From positions 34,243,867-34,307,866 of the forward strand of contig JAOWCC010001634.1 of NCBI GenBank assembly GCA_030867875.1: a DNA stretch of 64,000 bases. The letters are read 5' to 3'. Source of the stretch: Actinernus sp. WN-2022. Taxonomy: Eukaryota; Cnidaria; Anthozoa; Actiniaria; Actinernidae. The notes under the pieces are model-generated. The model had not been told where the DNA came from. It searched no databases and saw only the letters and a list, made by a program, of their open reading frames with translations. Position numbers and translations under genes: made by a program. This document shows positions 54,560 to 64,000 of the stretch, piece by piece (position 1 is the first letter of the stretch; each line of letters starts with the position of its first letter).

Positions 54560-56285
54560 GTACCGGTTCCTTGACTTATAAAAGCGCGGAGGAGAAACAT
54601 CAGTTTATTAATGCCATAGCAGGGCTAAGAGCACATGCCGGCGGGGACTGCCCCGAACTTACATTCAAGGCTATGTTAGATGCACTGAATGAAGGGCCTC
54701 GTTATGGATCCCCTATGTACGTCTTCACTGATGCTACCGCTAAAGACGCAACCAACGACAACTTGGAAGAGTTACTGGATCTGGCGAGAGAAACGGGAAT
54801 CACCATAAACATCTTAACGACTGGGTTGTGTGGTCATTCATCATATAAACCATTCGAAAACTTAGCCAGAGAGACTTGCGGTCAGATGTTCAATTCAAGT
54901 TACCCTCAAGTGCAGAGCTAAAGAAGCTGACCAGTTTGACTGCAACTTCCCTTGGAGGGTCTGCTTGTGTTGGAGGAGGGACTTTAACGACTGTAGGAAA
55001 AAGAAAGAGAAGAGCTGCCTTCAGCAAGTATTTCATCCCAGTCGATGACACCATGGATGTCCTGATGATTACGATCACAACGTCCAACAGAGGCCCCAAT
55101 ATAAACCCCACGGTAATATCATCTCATCACCGAGTAAGAAATCTCTTTCTACTGATGCTGTCTACGAAATCAAGCGCCCCGTTGGAGGACGATGGAAGTT
55201 GTCTGTGGCGCGAACTGCTGGAAAACACACTATACGTAGTGAAGGGAACAAGCAAGAGAAACGTCGACTTTGAATACTTCTTTATCATGTTACCGTCCTC
55301 AAGTGCAAAGGCTCCGATCCCTATTTCACACCCCCTCTTTGGTAGGTACACACCTCTCTTGTACTACCTAGGAATTGTAAAACGTCTGTTCTTTGTTTGT
55401 TCGAAGCCCGATTAGCGTTAATCCTATATTTAATTTAACTAGCCCTTTCACTATTCAAATAAAGGTAGTTGGTGTTTACTATTTGTATTCTGTCCTATAC
55501 TAAGGGGAACTAAGTATGTTGATTTTGAGACGTAAGAGCTATGTTTGAACCTGTCGATTCTACAACCAAAAATAACATTGGGCCAAAAGGTGGTCCAGGT
55601 GCGAATTCGGTCGATTTATTTTGTTAAATGCTTTTCACGCAAGGCGTTCGTCCTGTCGTGCAGACTGGAATAACCAGAAAATCCAGTGTATAACGATAAC
55701 ATCATGTGCATGAGATTTTGGAATAATATTAGTATAAGTTATTGGCTTAATATGTCACTCAACTCCCTTCTTTGTATATGCAGGTCAGAAAGGCCATGCA
55801 ATATCACCCGAGATCTGACAAGGTCAAGAAGTCTTCACTCACACTAACCTTGAAAGAGAAACATGGCCGACATCTTAGAACTACGAGTTTGACTCCAAGG
55901 GGACCTTCTGGTGTGCACTTCTATGCTAGCTTTGACCCGCCTTCAGTGCCATTCAAATTCCTGCTCAAAGGTACGACCAAAAAAAGGATTCAAGTTTCGG
56001 CGCTATTCACGCAATATTATCCATGCAAAGCCTGCTCTCCTGCGTGGACAATATGCCAAAGATTACTATACACAATACCTTCAAATGGAAGATCTGTTGC
56101 CGTCATTGTCCTCCATAACACAGGTCCCACTGAAGTTTTCGATATTAACGTCAAAGATCGTCTTAATTACGTGCACCGTTATAGACGACGGTTGAAAGTT
56201 CACCAAAGGAGACCGTGTTCGTCACTGCGACTGGAAGGAAATCTAAAGTTACCACCAGACTCCTCTTTAGACTATTCGTAGCTAT
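54560..56285 (+). pseudogene. Hemicentin-like vWA-domain gene, broken
   Basis: Exon 54560-55341 (acceptor CATAG, donor GTAGGT) and exon 55784-56285. The first part reads through HQFINAIAGLRAHAGGDCPE, MYVFTDATAKDA and GITINILTTGLCG, the second half of a von Willebrand A domain as in hemicentin-type extracellular matrix proteins. A 5-bp tandem duplication (TTCAATTCAA at 54893-54902) then shifts the frame into LPSSAELKKLTSL and IPVDDTMDVLMITITTSNR. A second shift near 55105 moves homology to a frame with AVYEIKRPVGGRWKLSV, and a third near 55245 returns to NVDFEYFF and IPISHPLFG. In the second exon GPSGVHFYASFDPPSVPFKF and GPTEVFDINVKDR lie in one frame, with SRNIIHAKPALLRGQYAKDY in another. Upstream exons were not found. 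Calling it a recent pseudogene is inference. Confidence 0.75.
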
Positions 56286-56830
56286 TCGTAGTCTAAACTA
56301 GTGAACATAGAAAGAACAGCCATTATAACTGGGATAAAGAACAGAGATGAACAATACTTGACTGGACTACTGAAACACTATACGATACTGCAAAACCTCT
56401 TTAACATGAACACTAGGAACATTCCCGATCAGTGAACGGAACGCAGATTTCTTTAATTCCCGACTTGCAATCACCTTAAGACACCATCACGCTAAACGAA
56501 AAAGAACGAGTTAACGGACCACGAATATGGATTCTTAATCCATAATAAGCATACACCCTGGACTGGTGTTATGCGCCATAGATCTCTGTGAGTTTGGTGT
56601 CGCAAAACATTTAGGGCCGCTTTCCATTTCTTAAATGGAACGTGTCAGTTCTGATCATGATAACTGGTCCAGTCAGTTCCTAGCCACTGACGCGATCCAT
56701 TTAAGAACTGGCCCATCAGACCAGTCAGTTCTCGTAAATGGAAAGCGCCCTTAGTATGCAATAGCCAAACATATCTCACATTCTAAAACCTGGAATTGAC
56801 CTTTCTTTACAAACTGGAATGCCGTATCAT
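56286..56830. other. No gene; small AACTGGTCC hairpin region
   Basis: Around 56610-56755, AGGGCCGCTTTCCATTT is inverted as AAATGGAAAGCGCCCT, a TIR element of about 145 bp. The rest is unassigned. Confidence 0.5.
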
Positions 56831-56834
56831 TTAA

Positions 56835-57987
56835 AGGGGAACTGAACCCTAAAATCAACCCTTTTTGAATCAAATCCTTAAGTGTATTAAAATAACATTT
56901 CAAGGGTAGTTTTTCCATAGTGCGTAAATTTTCCGATAAAAAGAGTTTAAAACGCGGAATTTTCAGCTTTGACTGGCGGCTCAGAAATGCGGTGTCAGCG
57001 GAATTTATGAGAAGGTATGACGTCACATAGGGGGAGAAAGTTTACTTTCAGAATGACTCGAGATACAGCTCTAATGACTCGAGATACTCAAAACACATCA
57101 GTTATCATCGACTTCCAAGTGAGAAGAAGCAGAGAAAAATGTTGCTAGCGAAGATTTCGAGAGAAAATGCAAGAATTTCCGACAAGAATTCGTTCCCGTG
57201 CTCCTACTCCGAACCTATTTCGAACCAAACTGCTTCGAGTTCGAGCGTGATACTTGTTCAAAACAGATCAGAAGGCAAGACTACAAATGTAAACGCCGAA
57301 GCTGTTCCTACAATATTTTCTCATAGACCACCAGTTAAAAAGAGGCGGACATCTTCAGAAGAACATCTAAAAGAGAAAAAAAGAAAGAGGTATTTAATTA
57401 TTGTCTCCTTTTGTTTGCCAAGTCCCAAGTATAATTACAGTTTTCTTTTCTTTCTCCTTTAGACGTTATTCTGAAGATGTCTGTCTCTTTTTAACCGACG
57501 GTCTATGAGGAAAATATTGTATAGGAACAGTTTCGGGTTTTAGTCTTGCCTTCTGTTTTGAGCTTGCATATCACGCTCGATCGAAGGAGTTTGGTTCGAA
57601 ATCGGCTCGGAGCACAGGACCGAATTCTTTGAAATCCTTGGATTTTCTCTCGAAATACTTCTATCTGCTGTTTCTCACTTGGAAGTCGATGACAACTGAT
57701 ATTTTTTTAGCATCTTGAGTCATTAGAACAGCCGAAAGCCGTGCCATACACTAAATTTCTTTCTTCTGTCATTCTGAAAGTAAATTTGCTCTCCGTATGT
57801 GACGTCATACCTTCTCATGCATAAACTCTACTGACACCGCATTTCTGAGCCGCCAGTCAAAGCTGAAAATTCCGCGTTTTAAACATATTTTTTCCGGAAA
57901 ATTTACGTACTATGGAAAAACTACCCTTGTTTTAATACACTTAAGGATTTGATTCTAAAAGGGTTGATTTTAGGGTTCAGTTCCCCT
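56835..57987. mobile_element. Giant foldback element, arms over 500 bp, TTAA TSD
   Basis: The ends AGGGGAACTGAACCC.. and their complement are flanked by TTAA (56831-56834, 57988-57991). Inverted pairing can be followed from the termini through TGGCGGCTCAGAAATGCGG, TATGACGTCA, GACTTCCAAGTGAGAA and GAGCGTGATA to GACATCTTCAGAA (about 57370 and 57465). Nearly the whole 1153 bp is therefore one hairpin with a loop of about 90 bp. The left arm carries a frame (57139-57462) with KKRRTSSEEHLKEKKRKR, a nuclear-signal-like stretch followed by a possible splice donor, which suggests a captured exon. Confidence 0.88.
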
Positions 57988-57994
57988 TTAAGGT

Positions 57995-58948
57995 TGTAAG
58001 TGATAATCACCGATGTAACACCCAAAAATCCAAGAAAAGCACGAACAAATAGATAATTTCCTATATAACTTGTGATTCTCATACTGTTATATTTTTTTAT
58101 TAGCTGAAACTAAGTTTTCTCAAATAAATATATTTTTCCACTAATATTCTAACGAAACGCATCTCGAAGCATGCATGTTACCATTAAAGTGCAAATCAAA
58201 CGAAGAAACAAGTTAACCTAATTTTTTTAGATCCCCTACCATCCTTAAACATAAAATTAATCTTGGTTTTCTATTTTGCTTTACATACTTCCAGAGTGCA
58301 TGGTTTTAGTCATGACGAAATAACCTCACAGTTCTTAGAAATGAATGCTAACAAGCCGTGATGTACAAAGATAAATCCCGCCAATTCGACACAAGCATGA
58401 TATCAAGCGCAAACACCACACGCAGAGAACAAGCTCCGCTTATGAATCAGTCCATTACAGCTGCGTCTGCGTATGTTGCTTGTGCTTATGCCTGCGTCGC
58501 CTGTGTGAACCGGGCCTAAGCCATGGAAATAATATTTAATATAGCATGTAGCGCACTAAACGTTCGCCTAAACAAGGCCGAGTTTCTCGAAGCCGGATTA
58601 GCGTTAATCCTGTATTCTATAATTTAAACAGAGGATTTTAGTTCTCTTGGTAAAAGGGTGTATTTCTCTATTCTAGGATTACAAGTAGAAATGTACTACT
58701 CTTTCGTCATCAAACAATTATACGTCTTTAGTACTAAATAAGTAGTGCACGAGTTAGCAAATCGAACTAAAGATCACCCTTTATCATGGAATAGCTTAAT
58801 TGCATGGGCTTTGAAGAAATGGGTGCTGGCATTTATTTCCTAGTACTAAAATTTTGTTTTGTTTAGAAAGAAAATATAAAGTTGTTAAGGGCCTAAAATT
58901 AGAGGGGGAAAAATAGAGAAAAAATATCTAAATCGATTTACTTTCACT
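57995..58948. other. No gene recognised
   Basis: Unassigned AT-rich sequence. CGAAGCCGGATTAGCGTTAA near 58598 recurs near 55404 (CGAAGCCCGATTAGCGTTAA), so a dispersed repeat is present. Confidence 0.4.
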
Positions 58949-58952
58949 TTAA

Positions 58953-59963
58953 CTCTTTGTCGTCCGATCGTGTGTGAGCTCAATTGGTGACATCCTGAGT
59001 GCTAACTCAGCCCTCCCCCCTCAGTTAAAGTTTGGCTAGCCCGGGGCAGTTAAATACTGCTGACTTTTTAAGCCGAGGGCTCAAACATTTCCCACAATGC
59101 CATTTGGGAGAATTCTGTTCACTCGTTGACGGTAGGTATGGCTGCTTCGGTAGGGTTTCCAATGAAATGTGCTCTAATTTTGGAGAAAATACCACTGTCA
59201 GAGAGCTTGAGGACATCATTAAGTCTGAGGACGGCTGAAAATTACTTGGTTTGCTTTTAGTAGGCCTTGTGAGGGGATTTCACAGGATTTTTCCGTTGTG
59301 TTTGTGCTTTCAGATACGGAAAAAAATTATTCAATGAAATCCTTGAAATCCTGCAGTTGGCATTCTTTTACCCCTGCTCAACCTATTAGGATGTGTTTTT
59401 GTCACTTTAAAGCAACGGCTTGAGTCCAAATCACCGCTCTTGGCTGTAGGGGTAAAAGACTTCTAAAACAAACCCTACCGGAGTCCCAGAGGGGGAGACC
59501 CCTTGTGAATTTTTGTTGATTACCCAGCATGCAGTTGGAGGTGGGAGCAGGTAAATGTGGTCGAGTGAAATGCAGTGTAAACATCGGCGTGGTTCACAGT
59601 CGTTTGGTGGATTTTATGCAAACAAACCTGCTGGTTGGAAGGATTAAACAAGGTACTGTAACGACTGAGCGGTTATTTTGTGTTTGCTCTTGATTTCAAG
59701 TGCGAATGGGAAGGTTTTTTGAGCCGATTTTCAGCTCCTCGAAATTCGTGAAAATCGAAGAAACGAAACAATCGCCAAAACAAATGGGCTTTTCTCCATA
59801 GTGAAAGAGTCGAGCGATCCCTGTTATAGCTCTGACTTTGAAGCCATACATCCCTTCGCATAATATCGCAACATCGTCTTTCCAGCATGTCTAGACGTGA
59901 TGCAATAATTTTTCTAGTAACGGACTCATGCGTCTCCTATTTACAGGCTCGGACGATAAAGAG
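58953..59963. mobile_element. TIR element (CTCTTTGTCGTCC ends), copy 2, TTAA TSD
   Basis: The ends CTCTTTGTCGTCCGA and TCGGACGATAAAGAG are inverted and flanked by TTAA (58949-58952, 59964-59967). The interior is collinear with 45053-45971. Confidence 0.82.
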
Positions 59964-59967
59964 TTAA

Positions 59968-60710
59968 GCAAAAAAAAAAATCTATAAATGTCTGGTCTTT
60001 TCCTGCAGAATCAGCCTATTGGATATTCACTAAGTAACGAGTTTTTGGCCAAGTTTTGTGATATAATTGTTTACCAGACAGGAGCTACAGGCAAAAATGT
60101 ACTTCCCTAGCCTTCTCTTATTTCGACACTACTGAATTCAGAACCAAACCTAAGGTTGGAGGGGATGGTTGAAAATTCAACTTCATTGCAAATATTTGTG
60201 TTAAGCACAGAATATCTATAATCAAGTTGCTAGGACTTCATTTTTGGGAGACATGTTGCTGATGAGTCCATTCATGTGATCAGCCACACCACCTTGTTGT
60301 CCATAATTAGGATATTTGCTCTCCAACCATAGATAACCTGTAACAAATTCTCCTGTCCAAAATATAAGGTCATTTCACAATTGACATTATTCAACTACAA
60401 TGGATGCTAACATCCTGTAAACTAAGTTTGAGTGTCAACAGAAGAGGTCACATGATATGGGTATGGTGGTGTATAAGCGAATTACTATAAAAGGAAAATG
60501 CTTGATGTCGAAGCCCTAGAGATTAGCAGAATAGTGAAGTGCATGTTTTTATTTTCTTTCTCCACATGTCTGTCTGCCAAACGCTTTGGCTGATTGGTTA
60601 TTCGGCCCTACTTATAAGGAAACAAAAACATTTATTTGACAAGAAGACATGACGAAACAAGAACACATTTATTGTACATTAAGAATTACAAGTTTAATAG
60701 GACATTTGCA
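59968..60710. other. No gene recognised
   Basis: Unassigned. No domain, repeat pair or splice-supported frame seen. Confidence 0.4.
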
Positions 60711-60712
60711 TG

Positions 60713-60829
60713 ACTACAACTACCAGAATCCTTCTTATTCAGATGTCCGAACTCCTTTGAGTATACCAAGAGAATGGTCTAAATTAGAGGAACAAAAGAA
60801 ACCACGCAAAGGATTCTGGTAGTTGTAGT
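60713..60829. mobile_element. 117-bp MITE, ACTACAACTACCAG ends
   Basis: ACTACAACTACCAGAATCCTT at the left is inverted at 60808-60829. Non-coding. Confidence 0.8.
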
Positions 60830-61042
60830 TTGTTACGTCATTATGCATATGTGTTAATATTGATATACATAAACAAATACCCAGCCATACGGTTACATGC
60901 AGCCACAATAGCGATATTTTGTGTTGATAAACATTACAATTGTTATGCTAATGTCAACCATGATTTCAAAAGGCCGCTTTGTGTCAGGAACCTGAATGGA
61001 TCTCTGGTTGGCACATTAATTACAATGGATGACGTGCAGTAA
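60830..61042 (+). CDS. Possible exon, unrecognised
   Basis: An open frame reading RLHAATIAIFCVDKHYNCYA and PLCVRNLNGSLVGTLITMDD, followed by a good donor context (GCAGTAAGTA at 61037). No family is recognised and no partner exon found. Confidence 0.22.
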   Translation: MLRHYAYVLILIYINKYPAIRLHAATIAIFCVDKHYNCYANVNHDFKRPLCVRNLNGSLVGTLITMDDVQ

Positions 61043-61499
61043 GTATCGCTATAGTTAGTCCTGCCGCTAGGGCCGATTGTACGTTTTGGATAATCATGAA
61101 TGAATAGAGCCGACAAAACTCCGTTATTTTCGTCCTTTCATCGAAGTAAAATCAAAAATGTGGTAAAACGGAGAACACGTTTAATTCCGCACGAAAACTA
61201 CGAAGGAAGGTCAAAATTTACGACAAAAGTGGGCTCTGAATGGACAACAGTAATTTCGAGAATTGACCCTTAGAGGAGCTTTTGAGTTTACGATGTCGGT
61301 ATCGCCGTATTTTCTCACCAAAAACGTAGATCCTAATGTTCGGAGTAGAACGAGAATCTAGAAGTTGTCATTTTTTGGAACATTTCTCTCGAAATTTGCT
61401 TGCGCTTGGCGCTTTGTGACCTTTTTAGTAGTGCGCGTACGAGAAAAGTTATTTAAAAAATAACACAAACAGCGAAACAAGTCAAAGTATAACATGGGT

Positions 61500-61672
61500 G
61501 AGTTAAGGGATTATTGGATACTCCGCTAAGAATAAGGGATACAATTGTTAGAAAGGCATGTTTTAATCAACGAGTCAGCGACAAACTACGAGTTGTGAGG
61601 ATGGTTAACCTGTGGCGCGATCAGCTGTGCTCGCCTCGCTTTTATGTTTTCGACAGGAGCACGTGGTGTAAG
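61500..61672 (+). CDS. Possible exon, unrecognised
   Basis: The frame LDTPLRIRDTIVRKACFNQR through VVRMVNLWRDQLCSPRFYVF ends at a good donor (AAGGTAAGAG near 61672). A GGGTGGGTGG run follows. No homology recognised. Confidence 0.22.
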
Positions 61673-62109
61673 GTAAGAGAGAGTGGGTGGGTGGGTGGGG
61701 GAGATGTTGCATAAGGTCTGTAGGATCTATTTTAATTCAAAATACATTCGCCAATTTTAATCATTTTAAAATGTCCTCCGACACTGATGGGTTTTGTTAG
61801 TTCGTACTGATGTAGGGTAATCCTCCCTTCGTGTAAATAGGCCCTTACATTAGATATTTTCAAAGTCTATACAGAGCATAAGTCGAGGAGTAATCAGTTC
61901 AATTAGTACGATAACATACAGTCATACATACATTGAAAAACCGCCGCCTATATATTTTATTTAATGTGAACCAGCTGTGATAACTGGGCGGGATAAGTAT
62001 GCGAGAATGAGGTTAATAAAGCTTTATTTATACTGAAAGGATAGTCAATTCAATTCAACCGCAAGCGGAGAGCTGCATGGTCTTCCCCTGACGAAAGTTA
62101 ATATTTGAT

Positions 62110-62540
62110 GAATAGGGAATTAGAAAAGGTTTACACATGGCTATGTCAATAAGCTCTCTGTAAATATAGTTAAAACCAATCATTCCTTTAACATAAAAAT
62201 TAGGAGCCTAAATATTAAGCAAGAATTATATGTTAAATCCATTGGCATTATAATTGATTTTCATTGAAATTGGAAACAACAGATTCATGAACTCTGCAAA
62301 AAGATCTCCAGAGGAGTTGGTTTTCACTCCAAACTTACTAATAAGTATTTTGCTCCAATAAAGACCCTAATTCAGCTATATTATATATATTCCTTAATTT
62401 ATACTTTCTTAACATATGGCCCATTAGTATGGGGAAATACTTACGAGTCTTCCTTAAAACCTGTTGACGTTCTTCAAAAAACTGAGGGCTTTTAGGAGGA
62501 TGACCTTTTCTAACCCAGATCATGAAGACTGGGCGCAGTG
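62110..62540 (+). pseudogene. Non-LTR RT C-terminal fragment
   Basis: With stops: LEKVYTWLCQ (RT motif after the DD box), YVKSIGIIIDFH, NWKQQIHELCKKISRGVG, then the IYTFLTYGPLVWGNTYESSL box and LQKTEGF. Order and spacing match the region after the catalytic box in CR1/Jockey-like elements. Confidence 0.7.
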
Positions 62541-62711
62541 AATTGGTGTACTAGCTAACGCGTCATAAAATCAGTTTTAAACCGATCTTTGAAAAATGCC
62601 GTTTTCTTTGCTCTAGGTTGAACATAATAGCACAAAAGTGAGAATCGGTTGTTTTCGTTCGTTTTTTATTTTATTATTTAGAAATATGGACTGTTATATA
62701 AATCGCCCGAA

Positions 62712-62910
62712 TAAACCGATTTAGCTTGTACATTTGTTGTCGCAATTCAGATCATGTGACTGCTCTCAAGAGGATTCAGTGCTTTGATTTCCAATTAGAG
62801 AAAGTAATACGTTTCCTCGTGAGATACAGAAAAACGAAAAACATTACTCAAGGGAAAAGTCAGGTGACCTGAATTGGGACAACAAATTACAAGCTAAATC
62901 GGGCAATTGA
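62712..62910. mobile_element. Palindromic TIR element, CCGATTTAGCTTGTA ends
   Basis: CCGATTTAGCTTGTACATTTGTTGTC at the left is mirrored by GACAACAAATTACAAGCTAAATCGG (each quoted in part) at the right. The interior resembles the inner palindrome of the capped repeat at 24.95 and 39.15 kb. Confidence 0.78.
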
Positions 62911-62952
62911 GAAGAACAAACATTGTTTCACCCTTACATTTCTGCTTATGTT

Positions 62953-63243
62953 ATAGGCCCTTTGCAGCTAACAGTCACGTGTTGATATAAACTTCATTAA
63001 CGAATGAATTGAGCTCGTGATCCCCATGGGAAAGGCGGCGGTTGCCATGAATACTGGAGAGCAAGCAATCTTCAAAAACGCAGTTTTAGAAAGATCGACA
63101 ATCGATTGGAGGTGGAAAATAGCATTTACGAACAGGTTTTGCTAATAACAATACCGATCTCGTACAAGGCCTTTAAATAAATGAAGTCAGATTGTTTTGC
63201 TCTCCAGTACAACCACGTGATTTGTTAGCTGCAAAGGGCCTAT
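62953..63243. mobile_element. TIR element, TAGGCC family, copy 2 (complete)
   Basis: TAGGCCCTTTGCAGCTAACA and its exact complement bound the element. CACGTG lies just inside each end. Copies at 14756 and, cut by the window edge, 63905. Confidence 0.88.
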
Positions 63244-63465
63244 TTGTGCCATAGATATGCGAGTCATTCTCATATTCATCGCCATTATAGAGAAACTATA
63301 ACTGCGATCAAATATAATTAGTCGGCAATTGTTTTCTAGACAGAAATGCCTTTAATGGCTGTTATCGCAGTTCGGCCATCTTGGATAAAACAATAGTTTT
63401 GGCCCCGGTAGCATCGCACTGGTTGGTTTCAGAACGAGTTTACCGGCCGCCGTGCGATAAAAGCT

Positions 63466-63545
63466 AATAACTGGACCAAGGTGTAGAGCGCCGGTCGTGA
63501 ATGCGGGAGGACGTGAGTACAAATCGCGACCGCGTCCTTGGGAAG
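63466..63545 (+). repeat. tRNA-derived SINE head
   Basis: GTGTAGAGCGCCGGT resembles the Pol III A box region, and GAGTACAAATCGCGACC the B box. Spacing is about 30 bp, as in tRNA-derived SINEs. No acceptor-stem pairing supports a true tRNA. Confidence 0.4.
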
Positions 63546-63904
63546 GGACGTGAAAGTAGTTACCTTCTTTGTGATTCATATTCGGTCTTTATTGCCCACA
63601 TAACAATTATTGACATAATGATCAAGACATGTTTGTGGTTAATTGCACCTGTTCATAATGATTATAACACGGCCGTTGCAGGCTTGAATCTCTCTTGTTC
63701 GAGCACGCAAGGAATATCTTAACTCCTCCGCTCACGTTTGGCTTTTGGTCTATTTTGGCATATCACGCGAGGCATTTTAAACTACAACCTTTAATTCAGT
63801 TTTAGTCGAATGTTACGTCTTAAGGAGACTATTTCAGTGCTCCAGACAGGCATGTATGAATGAGTAAAATGTGTAGAACTGACAAGAAAAACCTACAAAT
63901 AGTC

Positions 63905-64000
63905 CTAATAAGCCTTTTGAAGCTAGAAACAGTCACGTGCTGATACTGATCACTTCAATAGCGAATGAATTGCGCTCGTGATCCCCATGAGAAAGGCTTA
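63905..64000. mobile_element. TAGGCC family, copy 3 (cut by window end)
   Basis: CCTAATAAGCCTTTTGAAGC, then CAGTCACGTGCTGAT and the GAATTGCGCTCGTGATCCCC block match copy 2. The right part lies outside the window. Confidence 0.75.

Noticed and set aside
63466..63545. A functional tRNA gene
   Set aside because: Box A and B likeness only; no acceptor or anticodon stem pairing can be drawn.

Overview
The window is eukaryotic, repeat-dense and AT-rich. It has spliced genes with GT..AG introns, many 5'-truncated non-LTR retrotransposons with ATT-type tails, a DIRS-type retroelement and many palindromic DNA elements. The protein families and repeat style (L2/CR1 lineages, foldback elements with TTAA target sites, a transposon encoding a RAG1-N-terminal-like protein) suggest a basal metazoan, most likely a cnidarian such as a coral or sea anemone. 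That placement is inference, not a database result. Host coding content is low. The only clearly intact host gene is a single-exon TMEM121-like membrane protein (20900-21883, minus). A hemicentin-like von Willebrand A gene (54560-56285) is broken by frameshifts.

Layout. 1-2764 (minus): 5' part of a CR1-like element, with an SGNH-esterase ORF1 followed by an AP endonuclease, interrupted at about 160 by another repeat. 2827-3850: non-LTR C-terminus and a Penelope-like remnant. 4520-5960: tandem repeats. 6600-10150 (minus): a second CR1-like element holding two palindromic insertions. 10254-13530: a third non-LTR element split by a palindromic block carrying a RecQ-helicase fragment and by an 86-bp minisatellite. 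13.5-20.6 kb: repeat fragments, a candidate LTR and a 5'-truncated L2 copy with a target duplication of about 36 bp. 20.9-21.9 kb: TMEM121-like gene. 23.8-27.2 kb: palindromic elements. 27.2-35.9 kb: one L2-type element containing three nested insertions (a 657-bp element, a 4.3-kb DIRS-type element, a 140-bp palindrome). 37.3-42.9 kb: three tandem 1.6-kb repeat units. 43.3-46.9 kb: a Ty3/gypsy integrase tail with an internal inversion, another non-LTR and two TIR elements. 48.1-54.1 kb: the main find. 54.5-56.3 kb: hemicentin-like pseudogene. 56.8-58.0 kb: giant foldback. 58.9-64.0 kb: dispersed TIR elements and small unassigned ORFs.

The most interesting region is 48106-54136. A four-exon gene encodes the zinc-binding N-terminal region of RAG1 (paired cysteine motifs, RING finger, adjacent zinc finger) fused to a further domain, and lacks the RAG1 catalytic core. 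It lies between inverted ends that start with CAC and are flanked by a direct ACAC (or GACAC) duplication. Each end is bipartite: a 14-bp terminal block and a 13-bp inner block. The two blocks are 7 bp apart at one end and 17 bp apart at the other. This resembles the N-RAG-TP/Chapaev kind of transposon and gives a physical link between the RAG1 N-terminus and a transposon with unequal end spacing. This copy is damaged by one in-frame stop and lacks a recognisable catalytic domain.
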